Below, in pieces: positions 1 to 15,200 of a stretch of 64,000 bases of DNA (its first letter is position 1; every line of letters begins with the position of its first letter). Below the pieces are notes generated by a model, which was not told the DNA's origin, searched no databases, and saw only the letters and a program-made list of their open reading frames with translations. Where the stretch lies: contig NC_059475.1 in assembly GCF_018139145.2 (NCBI RefSeq), positions 14,163,437 through 14,227,436 of the forward strand. The letters run 5' to 3'. The position numbers were made by a program, and so were the translations under genes. Source of the DNA: Gymnogyps californianus. Its lineage: Eukaryota > Chordata > Aves > Accipitriformes > Cathartidae.

Positions 1-2950
1 GGACCACCACTCTCAAACGACCCAACTTGAGAATCCTGTCTGTGTACACAGGCAGACACAGAAAATCTCTCAGTCAGTCTCTCTTTAGGGCACAAAAGCT
101 ATTTTAGAAAGAGGTGTTCTGAACAAAAATCAGTCTATTACCTGAGCTACGGAGCAAAAGCTTAGCCAAAACACAATAGGATATATATATAAAAGAACAG
201 AATTTCATCTCTGAAGTATAGACATGAAACATGCATCTAACTTTTTTTAGTGTTCAGGCTACTGAAAAATTGTACACCATCAATGAAAACATCTGTACAA
301 GACCAATTCTGCAGGAGACCTATTGAAAAGCATGACAGGTGGAAAACAAATCCTGAAGTCATGGCAGCTTCTGCTGAACAGGTGTTTTCATGTCCTTGCA
401 TAAAGTTCTGATAGCAAAAGATATCCTAAACAAAGTTAAATTATGTGCCCCTCCCAGCTGACTATCACATGAAATATGGTTATCTGCACATGCCAGGACG
501 TTTTTCTATTCTCCAACGAGGACAGCAGATTGTGACTGAAACAGGTCTTGGATAACAGATACTGCAAGTCATTCTCCTTCTCCAAAAACATCCCTTCCTT
601 GGCTGTGGTCCGCAAATCGATCTCATTCACACCAGTCAGTACACATGCAGCTATGACTCAATCTCTATTAGTGTCCTACTAATCATGATGTCTTTGTGAA
701 GAGACGAAATGATTCACTGGAGTCCTAGGATTTTCTTCTCTCTTGGATTGGCTTAAAGTAATTGGAGAACAAAATCCCCTCCATGCAGCCCCAAGCAGCA
801 TACCGATATCCATGGAATTTCACAGGAGAGCACATACAACGTACTCCTATGCTTTTCTCCTATCATGCCCCCCCAAATTAGGAAGTACTAAGCAACTGAG
901 ATCACAATCTGATTATCTCTACTATATCCTTGTGAATCTGGCATAACTTCACAGAAGGCAATACAACTGCTGTGAGATCATGCAGAGACATAACTTCATT
1001 ATCAGGGCAGACCTGCATCTCCAGAGCTTCAGGTCCTGCTGGTATCATGCGATGCATGAGTTGGAGCTTTCACTAAAAAGCAAAATAACGGCAGAACTAA
1101 AAAGGGATTTCAAAACATGCAAAACAAACAGGGCACTCAGCAAAACCACGTTGCACTATCTTACTGATTTACTGTCTCTAACATCCACTAGAGTACAAGA
1201 GCTGGATACCTGCCACTATAGCAGGTAAAGGTTTTAAAAATCGCATCATAGTACTACTTAGTGTCAACAACATCTACTGTTTATACCTGAAACATACATT
1301 ACTGCAACCTGTACATTTCATGACCATGTTCAATGCTTACAGAAGCGCACAAGGTAATCAGAGCCTTCAAAAGCTACTTTCAAGTTTTTTCTCTGCTCAA
1401 ACTCATGGCAACAGCCTTGCTTATCTAAGACCCCTTCCTTTTTCTTATTGTATGTAATAAGTGTGAGGTGTGTGCCTATGAGAAAAAAGTAAAATAAACA
1501 CACCATAGTTTTGAAAGTCACATATTTCGAATCTAGAATATTTAACAGAAGACATAGCCTTAGCAGGTGTACAGCTCTGTCTGTAACAGAGGTGTGCACA
1601 CTGGAGTACAGTAACGCACACTTCAGTAGTTAGATACAGCATGGCTTTGATGGCTAATGGCTTAAAAAATAATGACTGTCAGCAGACTGTATTGATTTTA
1701 TGATTTTTATGTCCTAAAAATTCAGAATTGTACAGCTGCATCAGTGCAAAGTTTTAGCTATTGACAGATCTGCCCTATTTTTTACTATGGGCAAACTATT
1801 TTCTTCTAGCACCTAAGCTTAAGAACAGGGTTGGAATGAAAAGTGAACCTAATGCTTTTAAGAACAGACGAAAGCTAGCTGGCAAAAAGTAGTATTGGGA
1901 CAAACAGGTAATGAAATATTTATACGAATGTCACTTATTAGCTGTTTTTGCATTGTACTTCTAGGGCTATCCTTTAGCCAGATAAAATACAGCAGCCTAG
2001 ACTCTCATTTCAGAATTTACATGTGTGCTCCTTCCTGTGCTTATTCAGAGTGGAAAATAGGTATTTTCATCACTGAGGCCTTAAATGTTTTGGGAATCAG
2101 CTACCCAGGATACTAACTCAGTTCTCTTCTGTCCTACTGGAGCAGGACACAGCTGTTCAACTTCAGCAGCAGGACTTTCTGCCAACTGGAAGAGTACTGT
2201 TGGCTCTGGGGACTCTTCTGTAGAATTAATTGCTTGCAACAATTTAACAAATTCAGAATTAATGCTTAACAGATTCAGCTAAAAGTATTTTCAATCTAAT
2301 GGTTATATGTTTTAATATACTGCTAATTTGCACAACATTTAGTAGCCAAATGGTGTTAACTCACTGCCATACCCTGACCTTCACTCACAATTCTTCCTTT
2401 TCCGCAGTTCCTCAACTTGGTTCAATTCACTACAAGATCATAATCAGTCTGAATCCTTCCTGCCTGAGCTTACACATGTGGCTAATGGCTGCATTCACTG
2501 GAAATACTGCTTATGCTGCTACAGCTGTAATATTGCATTTGGCTGTCTTTTCTGCATTAACTAAGAAGAATACTACCAGCAGTGTTATGTTACTCATGAT
2601 AACACTGTTAGGAAAGCATTTCAGAAACAAAGTTTAAGGTTCTACTACTTGCTGGAAAGAGCTGAATTTCACAATCTCTTTTATGATATTACAAGCTTGT
2701 CTGTGTCAAGTGATTACATTACTAAACCAACCATCTAGAACATACAGCCTTTGATTTAGTTGTCAAATATATATATTCTCCTAGGTATACCAGAGTATTT
2801 TATGAGTCATGATCACACATTCACATAATTCAGGCCTAGTCATTATTGTAAACACTTAAGCTATTACACACTCCCACTTTATTAGTGTATCAAAATACCC
2901 CTGGCCAAATATTCAATACTGACCAAATAATACAGAGATTATAATTTACA
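1..2950. other. Intergenic DNA downstream of COPB1
   Basis: AT-rich sequence beyond the COPB1 poly(A) signal. I see no exon I can identify with a known gene and no recognisable transposon. Several open frames of 60-110 codons occur on both strands, about what chance gives in DNA of this composition. One on the minus strand (2081-2278) begins exactly at a splice-acceptor-like TTTTAG and is listed as a finding. In the human order RRAS2 would be the next gene on this side, but none of its coding sequence was recognised here. Confidence 0.5.
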
Positions 2951-2975
2951 GACAAAACACTACTGGCATAATTTG

Positions 2976-2981
2976 TTTATT
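2976..2981 (-). terminator. COPB1: Probable COPB1 poly(A) signal
   Basis: AATAAA on the minus strand, about 255 bases past the COPB1 stop codon. It is followed by a GU-rich stretch (GTGTTTTGTCTGT), the usual downstream element. A second AATAAA lies about 95 bases further on (2878-2883). The short 3' UTR is plausible, but the true cleavage site cannot be read from sequence alone. Confidence 0.6.
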
Positions 2982-3233
2982 GTACTGTGAGCATCAGTAT
3001 ATATTAGAGACAAAGAAAACATGACTTCCAGGACAAAGAAAAAAACCTGGAGATTTAAAGTTTTGCTCAGTATTGATCATGGAGAACCTATAAATTATCT
3101 GCTGGAATGCTTTCAGCTCAAAAGCCTGGCTTCTACAATTACAGAACACTGAAGAATACAAGATGTTCTGGATCCCAAAAGCCACATACCTAAGGTTAAA
3201 TTGTAAAAGACCTGAAAAGACATTAGGTAAAAT

Positions 3234-6200
3234 TTATAAACTTGTTTTCTTCTGAGACAGATTGATCTTATCTCCAAGACTCAGGGCCATTCCCTGTAAG
3301 AAAAAGAAAGAAGGCATTCACGACACATACTTCAAAATGACTTTATCTTATCTATATTAAAATGTAAGTTCCATATATAGAAATATATGAAGTCAGTGAC
3401 ATGGAAATTAAAGTATTTCTAACTGTTCATTTATTTGTATACATTATAGTGCGCACTTTCTTAACACCAGGTAAAGGCTAGATCCACATATATTATTGAA
3501 ATAACAAAACTTAAATGAGCTAACAACTGCTAAATCTGTTATCAATACAAAAGGCAGAAGAATAAAAAAATTTAAGCCTTTTGACCTCCCACCAATTGAA
3601 AGTATGCTGCCACTGGAGAAATCACAACTGTCAGTCCAGTTACTGACATTCAGCTGTTGAAAGTCTCAGTGCTGATACTAGCACTCAATGCACTAAAGCT
3701 ATAGAAAATAATTTAATCACAAAACTGTATTTATATTGCATAGAAACTGAAGAAATCTCAAAAGAAACTGCATGAATAAATCCATGTAATCAATAGCAGA
3801 ATGATTTCAAGATGAAACCAAGCTAGCATATGTAATTGAATGTAGTCTTACGAAAAAATGCCACTGTAAACATATCAGAAACATTAATTTAAACCACTCC
3901 AAAATCTTTACAGTGACATCACATAAACTGAATGGTTTCTTTGAGTGTGTAAACTCTCAGGTAGTCCTTTATTGTACACTGTTTAAAATACTTTTATTGG
4001 TACACGGGTTTTTTAAACAGTTTCAAATCTTGTATTTTTTTTTAGTTGGGAGGTAGAAGTTCTAAAATCCAAAGCAGACTCATGGATGTACCTACAGAAA
4101 ATAATCCTACTGAAAGACTTTGGGTTTTGTTTTGTTGTTTTTAAAAAGAACCAGTGAACAGCAATTACATGCATAAAATTTCCTTGTTGTGTGAAATTGA
4201 AATATGTAATTTAGTAGGAAACAGACCATGGAACCTTGGGGAGCATTTGCTCTTTATTTAAAAGCAAATAAAATATAACATCCTATTTGCAGCACTATAG
4301 ATAAAATAAGGACATCTTGGCCCAAAGGCCTATTTTATGATAATGCACTGAGAGAAAAGATCTATAACATGGGTTTAGGGTATGATTACACCTAATTAGA
4401 AAGACATTCTTTTCTCACAAAATCTGTGTAAGATAGTTTTAAAACTAAGGCTGAAGTTCCTATATTCATCTTCCCTAAAAATTTTCCCATTTACCTACTA
4501 CTAGAAACTAAGTTTTTAGAGTGCTTGGTACATTTTCTTAAAAATGACAATGAGAAACAGTGCTCTAAATATAAGCCATATTACCTGACTCTTTGCACGG
4601 ATTCGTATGTGACCAGTGACAGGCGCCTCTGGTCCAAGATGAATTGGCTTTTCAATGCTGACATTTGCAAGTGCATCTTCTCCAAATATGGAACGTGCAT
4701 AAAGATTGGCTGCCATAAAGCCACAATAACCAGAAAGTGCCTACGGACAGCATATTTGAACTCGTTAGAAAGGCCAAAATCCTTTAAACACATTTTAATT
4801 CACCCTAGGTTAGCGAGGCAGATATCAGCATTTAACGTTTAAACTTCTTTCTTCACATACAACATTTTGTAAAATGTGATAAACATGTAATGAGAAACAG
4901 TGGTGGCCTTTTTCTAAAATTAATATTGGAAGATATGCAATCGACAGTATTCATCAAGACAAGGTAGGATGGCATTTTATGGTCTGATTTAATGAAGAGC
5001 AAAATGGTAAAGAAGCTAAATAGCAGCAAGAGCTACTATAGTTATTTTGGCTACTATACATATACTAGCTAATAGCTATTATACATATTATATCTTAATA
5101 GCAAATAGCTATTGTATATATTTATTTTGCTTTACAACAAAAAGGCTAAACCGGCAAAAGAAAGGTAAATTTTGACAGAGAAGGAAGGAACTTGGAGCTA
5201 CTGAAAAAACCTTTATAAAAACAGACGGTCTCATCAAATCTATACTACAGCTTAGCTACTACGAATTAAAACAGACATTCTGATTTTCTAACTGGGCAAG
5301 AAACAGCTAAAGTGATTAAGCAATACAGAATTTTGATAATATTAATTTGCTTTTACTCATTTCAGACCACTCATCTAAAAACTTTGAAGTATATGTACTA
5401 TTTCATATTGTAAGCAAGCATTTCTAACAATATTCATAACAAGTGTCAAACAAATTAATCACTAAAGCACACAAACTAAAAAAGGTGTCTAAAAGTCTCC
5501 AAGCAAATAGCTCACCTTCTCTGGAGTCAGGCATTTCATATTGGTTGACTTCAGTATGTGCTGTAAGTATTCATTTAGATCAATGATATTTGTATTCACG
5601 GTAACCTTCAAGAAGGGAAAAAATGGCAATTACTTTAATTAGCATCTCGGCTATTTCTGAAACTCTCTCTTCTTCAGGGCTCTATAAAGGAGATTACCGC
5701 TACATTTCGCCTTGAGGAACAAGGTTACATTCAGTAAGCTAGCTGCACTTCCCCTTATATGGTGGCATCATACAAATTCTTCACCTCCTGTCATCCACTT
5801 GTTAAAAAGTGAGAATTTCATGTTATTACCATGGTTTCTAAAATGTATTAAGTGAATATGATACTCTGCATAACAGGTACTCTCTACAGCAAACAGTGGA
5901 TTTCTTGTCTGAATACAGTTTACACATTGCCAGAAAAACAAAAAGTGGTATCTAGTCCAAAAGCTTGCTTTTAACCAATGATAAAAATTATTTTCATCTT
6001 TCCCTTCTAGCGACAAAGCTCTCTGGGCTGCCTTGGCTTCCTCATATTGAATATTGTGGGTGTTGTTTAAATTGCTTTTTAACACATCTTTTAGGAGTAG
6101 TTTACAAATTGCTAAGGCTTCACACATCATGTATTAAAATTTATTGTTCACAAGTTCCCTCTGAGACATGGAAATCTAGTCTCAAGTAACACGTAGCACG

Positions 6201-9200
6201 TAGTAGTAGCACACGTAGTAGTAATACACGTAAATACATGTAGCAAACAATGCTACAGTTTGTGTAAAATATCTCCCATTCTGTTTTAATGTTTCTACTG
6301 TATTCTTAAATCATGTTGCTCTGTTGTATGAGATTATCTCCCTCAAATCCTTTTTTAACAGGTCTGTAACTAACAGTTTGGGCACCCTCTAACATTAAGT
6401 GTACCCACCATTTTGTTTGTCTTACATAGCATCCATAATCGTATGCTACAGCCGTATTGCAAAGTAATAAAGTGAAAGATGTCCCTGCCCACAGCAGGGG
6501 GGCTGGACTAAATGACCTTTAAAAGGTCCCTTATGACCCAAATGATTCTATGATTAAATAAAAAAAAAGACAATGTAATTCAGAACTGGAGAGGCTAAGC
6601 AGTATGAATAATTCTGCAGTCTCAGCATAAACTTATACTTGTTGCTATCTCACCTTTGAGCCAAAACACACAGCAATCACCAATCAATCTGGACACCTTC
6701 CATACAGGAGGTAAGCCTCAATGCACATACCTCTTTTGTAAGAAAAAAACTAGTTATTGCATCACTAAGCTTGTGAAACAGATAAGATCGCAATAAGAGA
6801 GTAAGTTACTTGAGGCCAACATCCAATGCAGATGTTGAAAGAGGTTTATATCACAAGAGATAATGTTGATGTAATGAGCTGATGTAGAACAAGAAACAGA
6901 ATTATACCTCATGAACAAAAAACCCAAATAACATACAAAAAATAAAACTAACTTTGTTTTCCCACTCAAATTCTGCCCACATCTGTCTGAACTCTGCATC
7001 CGTACAAGAAGCAGGCTGGATGTAATCCATGATGTCAATGTGAATATCACTGAGAACCACACAGTTTCTGTCGCTGGCTGCTCCAGAGACATCATACACT
7101 GCAATATAAAACACAAACCACCTTAATGTTTAAAATAGTGAATTTGCACTAAATAAGAGTGCTCAGTTACCACCTGTCAGTTAACAACACTCATCACTTG
7201 CTCAATCTCATTGCTGACCTCTGTCCTCTTCAAGTGCTTTACCCAGTTGCCAGAGAACTTTAAGCGTATTGGTCTTTCAGGCAAGGCTGCCTAGCTCATT
7301 TCATATTCAGAGACTTGGGTTCAAGTATCATGCTGACAATCATTCTAAAGGTAGCACATCCTACTATGATTTTAAGTAAAAGCGATACAAATTTTTTAAA
7401 AATCATCACAAAATATTCATACATTGTAGAGCATTTAATTTCCTCTCCCAGTATGAAGTGTTTTAATTATTTTTGAGCTCATTAAGCAGTTAAGAAATGC
7501 TACACATTAATGTTAATTTTGCACACTGAATTGTTTACTTACCTATATTACCAAAAATTATTCCATTTTCTGTTGAAGCAACTTTGACATTAGCTTTAAT
7601 GTTTGCAAAATCATGTGGAGCAAGTGTCAGAGGAGATGGTTTTTCCACAAGTTTCAAGTCACCTGTGTAAAGAAATTGGGAGATGGGGATCAGGGAACAT
7701 TAACAGTACACAATGAGTTCAGCTTTTGGAACAACATTTTTTATTTTCTTGTCATTCAACTGTAGTGTCTACAGAGTTGCACTAAATACCACCATAAAGG
7801 TATTAGTTGATTTGGAATTTTTTTTGTTTGGTTGTTTTGGTTTTTTTTTTACAGTTTGCTACCTGCAAGACAAAATAATTTTAACTGAAATTTTTAATGT
7901 AATGTAAATATTAGTGTATTCATCCAAACCCCACTGAAAACAAATGCAAATATTGACGTAAATGAGCTTCGGATTGAGTCTAGTATGAAATTTTTAACAA
8001 TCAGGAAATGGTTAATTCTACTTTGTGTTTTAATCACTGACAACATCATAATACCTAATCCTACAGTCAAGTGTCTCAAAACCAAAGTTCAATGTCCAGT
8101 ATTACATGCACTAAGCTATTTATAAACAAGTCAAAGTATCACCTTGATTTTGAATATAATTGCTCCCAGGAGACAGTAAGAGATGTATTTTTCCTAATAT
8201 GTTAGCAAGCAATTGTAAAAAGAGTCCTTAGTTCTATCAAACTGTGCAATTTGAGAACACAGCATGAACAGCATCAGCTCTATGCACAGGAGTAATGCAG
8301 CAAGTCAGTTTTTGCAATGTATCTGAAGATACCGACTGGGAAATACAGAATTCCACTTGACTGAGCTGATAAATAAAACAAATATATTACTTACTAGGTT
8401 GTGTTTTTCTATTTATCTCCATCATTAGTCTGATCAAATGATTTACAAAAGATTAGGAGGAAGACTATGCCCCTCCAGTCATATTTACATCAATTAAAAG
8501 TATGTAACATGCATTCTCCTAGTATGTTGTAAACATATTTCAACTCCTGACTGCCAAAACAGAAGACAACTAATAGGAAACTGGTTACTGTTCTTGGATT
8601 ATCCACTCCAGTCCCTCCCCTAAAAGAAGTTAATGAAGCATCAGTATTGTTCAAGTAAGCCTCTGGTACAGCTGTTGGTACAGGGAATGGTTTCAGCTGA
8701 GCAAATGCAGTATTAAGTACTTCAGGCTGAGCACAAGAACCACCTAGGGCAGATGGCTTTCTGTTGCCTGACACTTGCTCCATACCAGTTTGGATTTTGT
8801 CCTCTTGCTCTATGGTAACAGTACAATGGGGAATAAGTATATTAAAAAACCTGTCCATATTTCAGGAAAAAGGGAGAAGGGGCAATGGAATGCTATTTTT
8901 CTAGGGAAAAAAGCATGAAAAAAATTCAAAAACTGACTACAGTTTATATCGTCAGATAGTATTGTCAGTGCCAGTAGATACAAATCTTCCACCTTTTAGA
9001 GGAAAAATATATTCTTAAAGACATTCAAAAACATCCTTTCAAAATGGCAACCAGCTGGCATAAATTTGTAAGTATTTAGAAGTGTTTCAGAAACTCCTTA
9101 CAACTGGGTGCCAATGCCCAGTACCTCACTGCTGCTCAACGGTTGCTTTGTTTCCACCAGTACTCCTTACCTAGCGTGGCTAGTTCTAGTGTGCAGTTCT

Positions 9201-12200
9201 GCAGAGTATCACTAGTCTGGTTGACCACAAGCACATCCAGCACAATGTCATACTGATTGACGTGGACGTATGCTTCTGCATAGACAGGGTCCGAGAAACC
9301 TGTCAGTTGAGTAACCTGTGAAAGAAAAGAGCTTAAGGTATTTTTCTTCTTCTCATAAACCAGTTTAAAACATGAATCATGTCAAGCAATGACAAAAAAT
9401 AAGAATAAAGTACAATTAAGCCCATTATTCTTTTAATTTGAGCCTCCAAATCAAGCAGGTGTGCAAAGAGCTTTTAATTTCACAGAACTAACTTACCAGT
9501 AAGAAAAAAGGAAAAAAATAAAAAGAAAATTGGGAAAAACACTGCAAAAAATCACAAGTTTTGTCTAGAAAATAGTATTTAAAGAAGTTGTGATGTTTAG
9601 GAGATCTAAAGTTCATGCACAAGTCTTCCAAAATAAACAGGTTTCATTGATTTATAGCTAAATACACAGTGACTGTCCATATTATTCATACAAATAAATT
9701 CTAACTGCATCCTTCCTTCACATATCCTTTTGCATACACACTACAATTATAAAACCTTTCCAGATGAAATGTATTCTGAACTGAATTCACAGAAGTTCCT
9801 AAAATACGGACTGTAATGCCATGTATTCTTAAAAAGATCAGCAGGACAAAGAAATGCTGACTTAAAATGAAAAGGTAACTTTAAACGGTAAAAACAATTC
9901 ATCCAGACTTTTAAAGAATAAAAGACTGGGTTTTTAACTCTAACTAATGAATGAATCAAGAGATTTCTTCTCTTTGGACCTTCTCTGCAGGTCCTGGTAA
10001 CCAGCAGCAGAAAAAGGTATAAAGAGTGAAACAAGGATGCACTGCACTTGGCAATAGGAGATGGCAGCCAAAGAAAGAAAGCGGTTCTTAATCACTTGTG
10101 ACATCCCTGCTCTCTTCCCTGTGAACCTTACTGGGCACTTCAGATCAGCAAACCATCTTAATTTCTTCTCCACATCCCACCAGCTCAGCACTCTCCAAGT
10201 CTCCTCCTTATTCTTCCCCTCCCATGTGAAGAAGGTAACAACTTAAGCACAGGGCTTTTCTCTTTCTCCTGATCCTAACCAGGAAATACCTGGGCCTTTC
10301 CAATCAACCAGCATAGCCTGGTTCATGACTTCCAGCCTGCGATTCCCAAAGCCGACCCTGTGCATAAGCAGCACAAAGTGTATATAATTAAAACACTGAC
10401 TTTCACATTACCTTATTAAGTTTGGATGCAAGAGGATCAGCAGCCTCTTTCCTCTGTGTGTTTCCCATTGCTGCAAGAAGGCTAAGCTGAAACTGGTCTT
10501 CTTTTGAGCTCATTTCATTTTTAGCAGTAAGCTGCATGAAGGAAATGGGATCATCTGGCTGAACTGTCACATTCCTCTTCTCAGATTCTTTCTGCACGAA
10601 GAGAAATAGTCAAGAGTTGACAATGAATTCCATTCCTTAGCACAGAAACACAGTCAAATAATGGCTGACTTACACAGAGTCAAATGGTGACATTTCTGGG
10701 ACCAGCTTGGATGTGAACATCATAAAAAACTTTTTTATGGTTTTTATGGTTACACACTTAAAATAGCTCACCTTCTGGGAAAGTTTCTCCTCTTCTAGCT
10801 TGGCTGACAGCATATGAGAGAGGGACTGCCTGCATTCTTTGTTGAAAATATCATTCATGAGAGGAGAACATTCTGACAAAACTTTCAGACACAAGGAAAT
10901 ACGATCCACATCGTCATCTGTAATTGGCTTCTTGGGAAGAGAGGACTTTCCCAAATGGAGAATAGTGGCCATCAGCAGCATAGCTTCAGCAATAAATGAC
11001 TGAGAAGGAGGACAAAGGAAAGAGAATGGAAAGAGGTTATTGCATTTTACATAGCTTTACAGAAATGTTTATTTCTGACTTATTTACAAAAGGTGCACAT
11101 TAATCAAATCATAAAGTCTCTGAACAGATTACTTATTTTTTTAGTACTTGTTATCTATAAACCAAGCAGTGTGATTTAGAGACTGTCTAGATAGAGTGGC
11201 TGGAAAGCAGTAGGCCCTGTTTGTGACTCAAATTATGATCCAATCACATAACTGGCACTTCACTTTGGACTTAACCCATTTTGCATCTGTTTAAAAGAAA
11301 AGAGGTAACAACCAGCTCTTCTTCTCAACTACAGTGAAAACACAATAGATGACTTACATTTTGTTTCTTCTTTTCCTGAACTAGTGACACATATCGTAAA
11401 GCAATCTTAGTTAAAGTTGTAGCAAGGGAAGCTGCAACAAAGAAATCACCATCAAGCAGGAATCCTCGTAATGGAGGTCTGCAAAGACAAATGATAATCA
11501 GAAAACTACTTTTGGATAACACTCTTTAGCCTACTTATCTTCATACCTTAACATCCATACTGTGCAAACAAAACAAGCTTGAAAGGTCTCACAAGTTTTT
11601 TTTTTTCCTCTAGAAGTAATTTTCCAGATATAGAGATATTCACAAGTCACACAGCCATTTCCACACAGAATAGGGAGTGAAGTGAGAAGTGTAATGTATA
11701 ATAATTTCATTGTAGCTCTGAGATGATAATGACTAGTCAAGATGAAGTAGCCCATCTGCAGTAATTAAGGAAATACAGCAATTGTTCTAGCTACCAATAA
11801 AATAAACTATAGCAAGTATTAAATAGTGCAAGGTGATATTAAGAAAAAAACATGTTTTAATCTAAAGGCAACATCTCTGTATCCAACTAAAATTGTGAGG
11901 GGACTTTATGTGTAAAGAATCAACTAGAATTTAGGATACCGTAATTAACAATGTCCTTTTTGATACACAGTAAGCATTGATTACAAATCCTAAGCAATTA
12001 GGCAACTTCCTATCAGATACCATCTACTTGGGATAATACCTTAAAACAGGAAATTACCTCAACCACTAAACTCTGTATGAGAGAATATACCACTTAAATG
12101 AAAAAAAATTAACCAAGTCACTCTTCGCCTAGTATGAAATACCTGTCTTCTTCCTTCTTGGCAGGTCGGGAACTACTGAGAGCACTCTGTGTTGCATAAG

Positions 12201-15200
12201 TGCCCATCTCTGTCACCAATTTTTGGGCTGGACCCACAGACACCTCTTCTTCAGGTTTTAGCTCACCAGCTTCTTTCTTGATTTCAGATTCTACTATTGG
12301 GATCTAGAAATGAAGAGGAAACAATTGTTACAATTAATATAAAAAAGGTATTTTTGTTCTGCAGAAGGTTTTAATAAAAATTATCTGCATTGTTAAGGTT
12401 TTTATAAGTAAAAGATCAGTTACAGTGCAACAGTTCTGAGAGAATTTAAGGAGATAAGCAGATGTTGAAATATATACAGAAGCCTCCTACCCATGCAATA
12501 AAGTTCACATTGCACAGATTGTCTTAGATCCCTCTCAGAACAACCCAGACTTAAAGCACTCTTCCTTTGTTAGGGGATATAATTAAATCGTATCTTAAAG
12601 CTACCATAATTTTCTGAAATAAGGAATTTCTCATCTCCCCTCTTAACAGATATCACTTATTCTCAGTATATGCTAGCTTCAGGTATGCTATTTAAAAAAA
12701 AAATTAATAACAAATGCAAAACTCTTCACTAGCTTTTACTTTAGATTTCTTGTGCACATGCCATTACATATCACAAGTGTTCAAAACCCTGTTGCATCTT
12801 ACCCGATTTTTTTAAAATAGCTTTTTCTTAGAAAACACACTGCATAATAGTAAGTAAAACCACAAAGAGCTAGCCTAACAAAGTAAACACACCTCTCCAA
12901 GTGACCTGCGAACTTCTGTCATTACACTTTGTATATCTTCCTTTGTGCTGCAATATTCTCCAAGGATCCATAAAGCTCCTCGATAAATCCTAAGACAAGA
13001 ACAGTAACTTAAGTCATGCTTTCATGATATACTCAAACTAGCATCAAGGGAAGTGATTTATGGTCAGGTGGTAAAGGCCAGTCTTTACAAATTCAAAAGG
13101 ACGCGATTGACAGAAAGCAAGTTTGATCAAAAGCAATCATCCTTTCAGCTTTAGTAAACTAATGAACAAGCATATCAAATGAGATCTATTCTCTGCTACA
13201 AATTTATTCCCATCTGTCTTAATCTTGATATTCACAAAATTAAATTTCATTATGATCATAATGAAATAACTCTATTGTATGTGAATAAAGGAATAAAGTC
13301 ACCTGTAATTTCTCCAGTTAACTGAGACAAACTAACTTTTCCTTCATACAGGAGAAAATGAAAAACAAGAACATAAATGAAGACTAGGGAAAGAAATAGC
13401 AAAGCTTCAGAGGTTTTTTTCGCCACTTAATGAGATGACGATGGAGATAGGATTCAGAGTCTCCTGCATATTGGAAGAATGGCAGAGTGGTGTCTTGCTA
13501 CAGAGTTGTTCTCATATGACTTAACCTTTGCACCTCCATCAGAAAACCAAGTTTTTAGAGCCCTGAAAGGTACTAAAGAAGCTTTGCAGATTGCAAAGCC
13601 CAGTTACACTGGGTTTTCTAATAAATGTACAGTAAGTATCTCCAGTTGCCTACAAGTGCAAATTCCTGCTGCAATAATCCCTTAGTAACTCTGTTTTAAC
13701 AAATATATCGCTTTAGAGTGGCCTTCATCAACAATGCTATCTTCTAGCAAGTGGAAATACAATTATCAATTGCATCATAAAAACAGAATTTGAATTTATT
13801 GTCTTCATTCAATGCAACAAGCATCCAATATATCTTTTGTACAAGTAGGAAGCTGTACCTAGAAACCATCGACCCCCAAAATATCTCAGCTTCAGTTATT
13901 CTTCTTTGTGTGCGGGTTGCAAGGATTTTGGTACATATTTAATGACAATATACATTCAATGCAAGTGAGCCATATGGTGCTCCAATGTCTGTTTGATATC
14001 ATATTTTGGACTCACTTGACAGATTTAATAGCGTGAAAGACTTCAAGCATCTTCTCAACAATAAGAGGTCTGAGGTTATCAAATCGCTGGATCGCTTCCC
14101 GCACAAACTCCAAGACATCAGCAGCTGCCGCTTCATTATTATCACTAAGGAACTCCATCAGCTAGCACAAAAGAGTGAACATGAGCACAAATAGCAGCAC
14201 AGCTAAGTTTGTACTACAGTATTTTCCTTCTACATTCAGAAAAAATAGAACTGCATATATATCTCCCATTAAACAAAGCTGAAGTCAAACAACCTGAAGT
14301 ACATTCCAAACAATTACCAATTATCATAATCCCAAAATTGTTTTTCTAATGATAGAAATTATTGCACTTTTAAGTAAAGGTACTCTTCAGCTCATGTTCT
14401 TCAAAAATATTTAAAAATAAAGTCTCAGAAGACAAATAACTACAGCACCAAAAGTCCTACAATTCTTTAGGGATTAAAAATAGTATTGCTTTGTGTGAGG
14501 CCACTATTAGAAACACCTCAGCTCTCCAGGTTTTGGGTATAGCTAGAACATATTTAATGACAAAATAATTAAACATTTGCATACCACTGGAATAACATTT
14601 GCAGCCATATCTGGAAACCGAACGCTACAGGAATGCAATGTACGAACAAGCAGCTGTCTATACTTGTCTGTATCCTCATGCTCTGTCACATTATTAGTTT
14701 TAATCACTTCCTTCTTCAGAACAATCACAAGCTGCAGAAAAGACCAAATAAAATTGAAGAAAGTCCCATATTTTTCCAAAGAATAAAAAATAGTGTAATG
14801 AAAGAAAAGTAATATACCTCCTCCACATTTCTTGAAGAGACAAGATCCAAAGCCAGTTGAAGGGTTTTTTTGCGCACTTCTAGATCTGGGGTACTCAACA
14901 CTCTGAGGATGTCCATAACTAGGTCCTGAAACAATAACAAAATGATAACTACTTGGTTGCTTTAAATTACCTCCTTTTCACACAATTCTAATTTTCAGTC
15001 CTCAATGATTTTCAAAGACTTTCTCGATACAAAATATATAATCTACTGACAAACAAGCAAGATATCCTAGGCATTAGGAACTTCACAGTGTTCATTTAAT
15101 ACATTCTACATTTACTTAAAAGTCTACAATGCAAGCTGCATCATTAAGCCTTACAATCAAGACAGCATTTGCCATTGTTAACTCTTATGCAGACAATAAA

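Noticed and set aside
240..660. Two adjacent minus-strand open frames that look exon-like
   Set aside because: Each is about 60 codons and one has a stop just upstream. Splice sites are weak, no family is recognised, and such frames are expected by chance at this base composition.
980..1228. 82-codon plus-strand frame
   Set aside because: No recognisable family, no splice or promoter context, and random-looking composition.
2299..2637. 112-codon plus-strand frame with hydrophobic stretches
   Set aside because: T-rich DNA yields hydrophobic residues in any frame. There is no start context, neighbour or homology cue.
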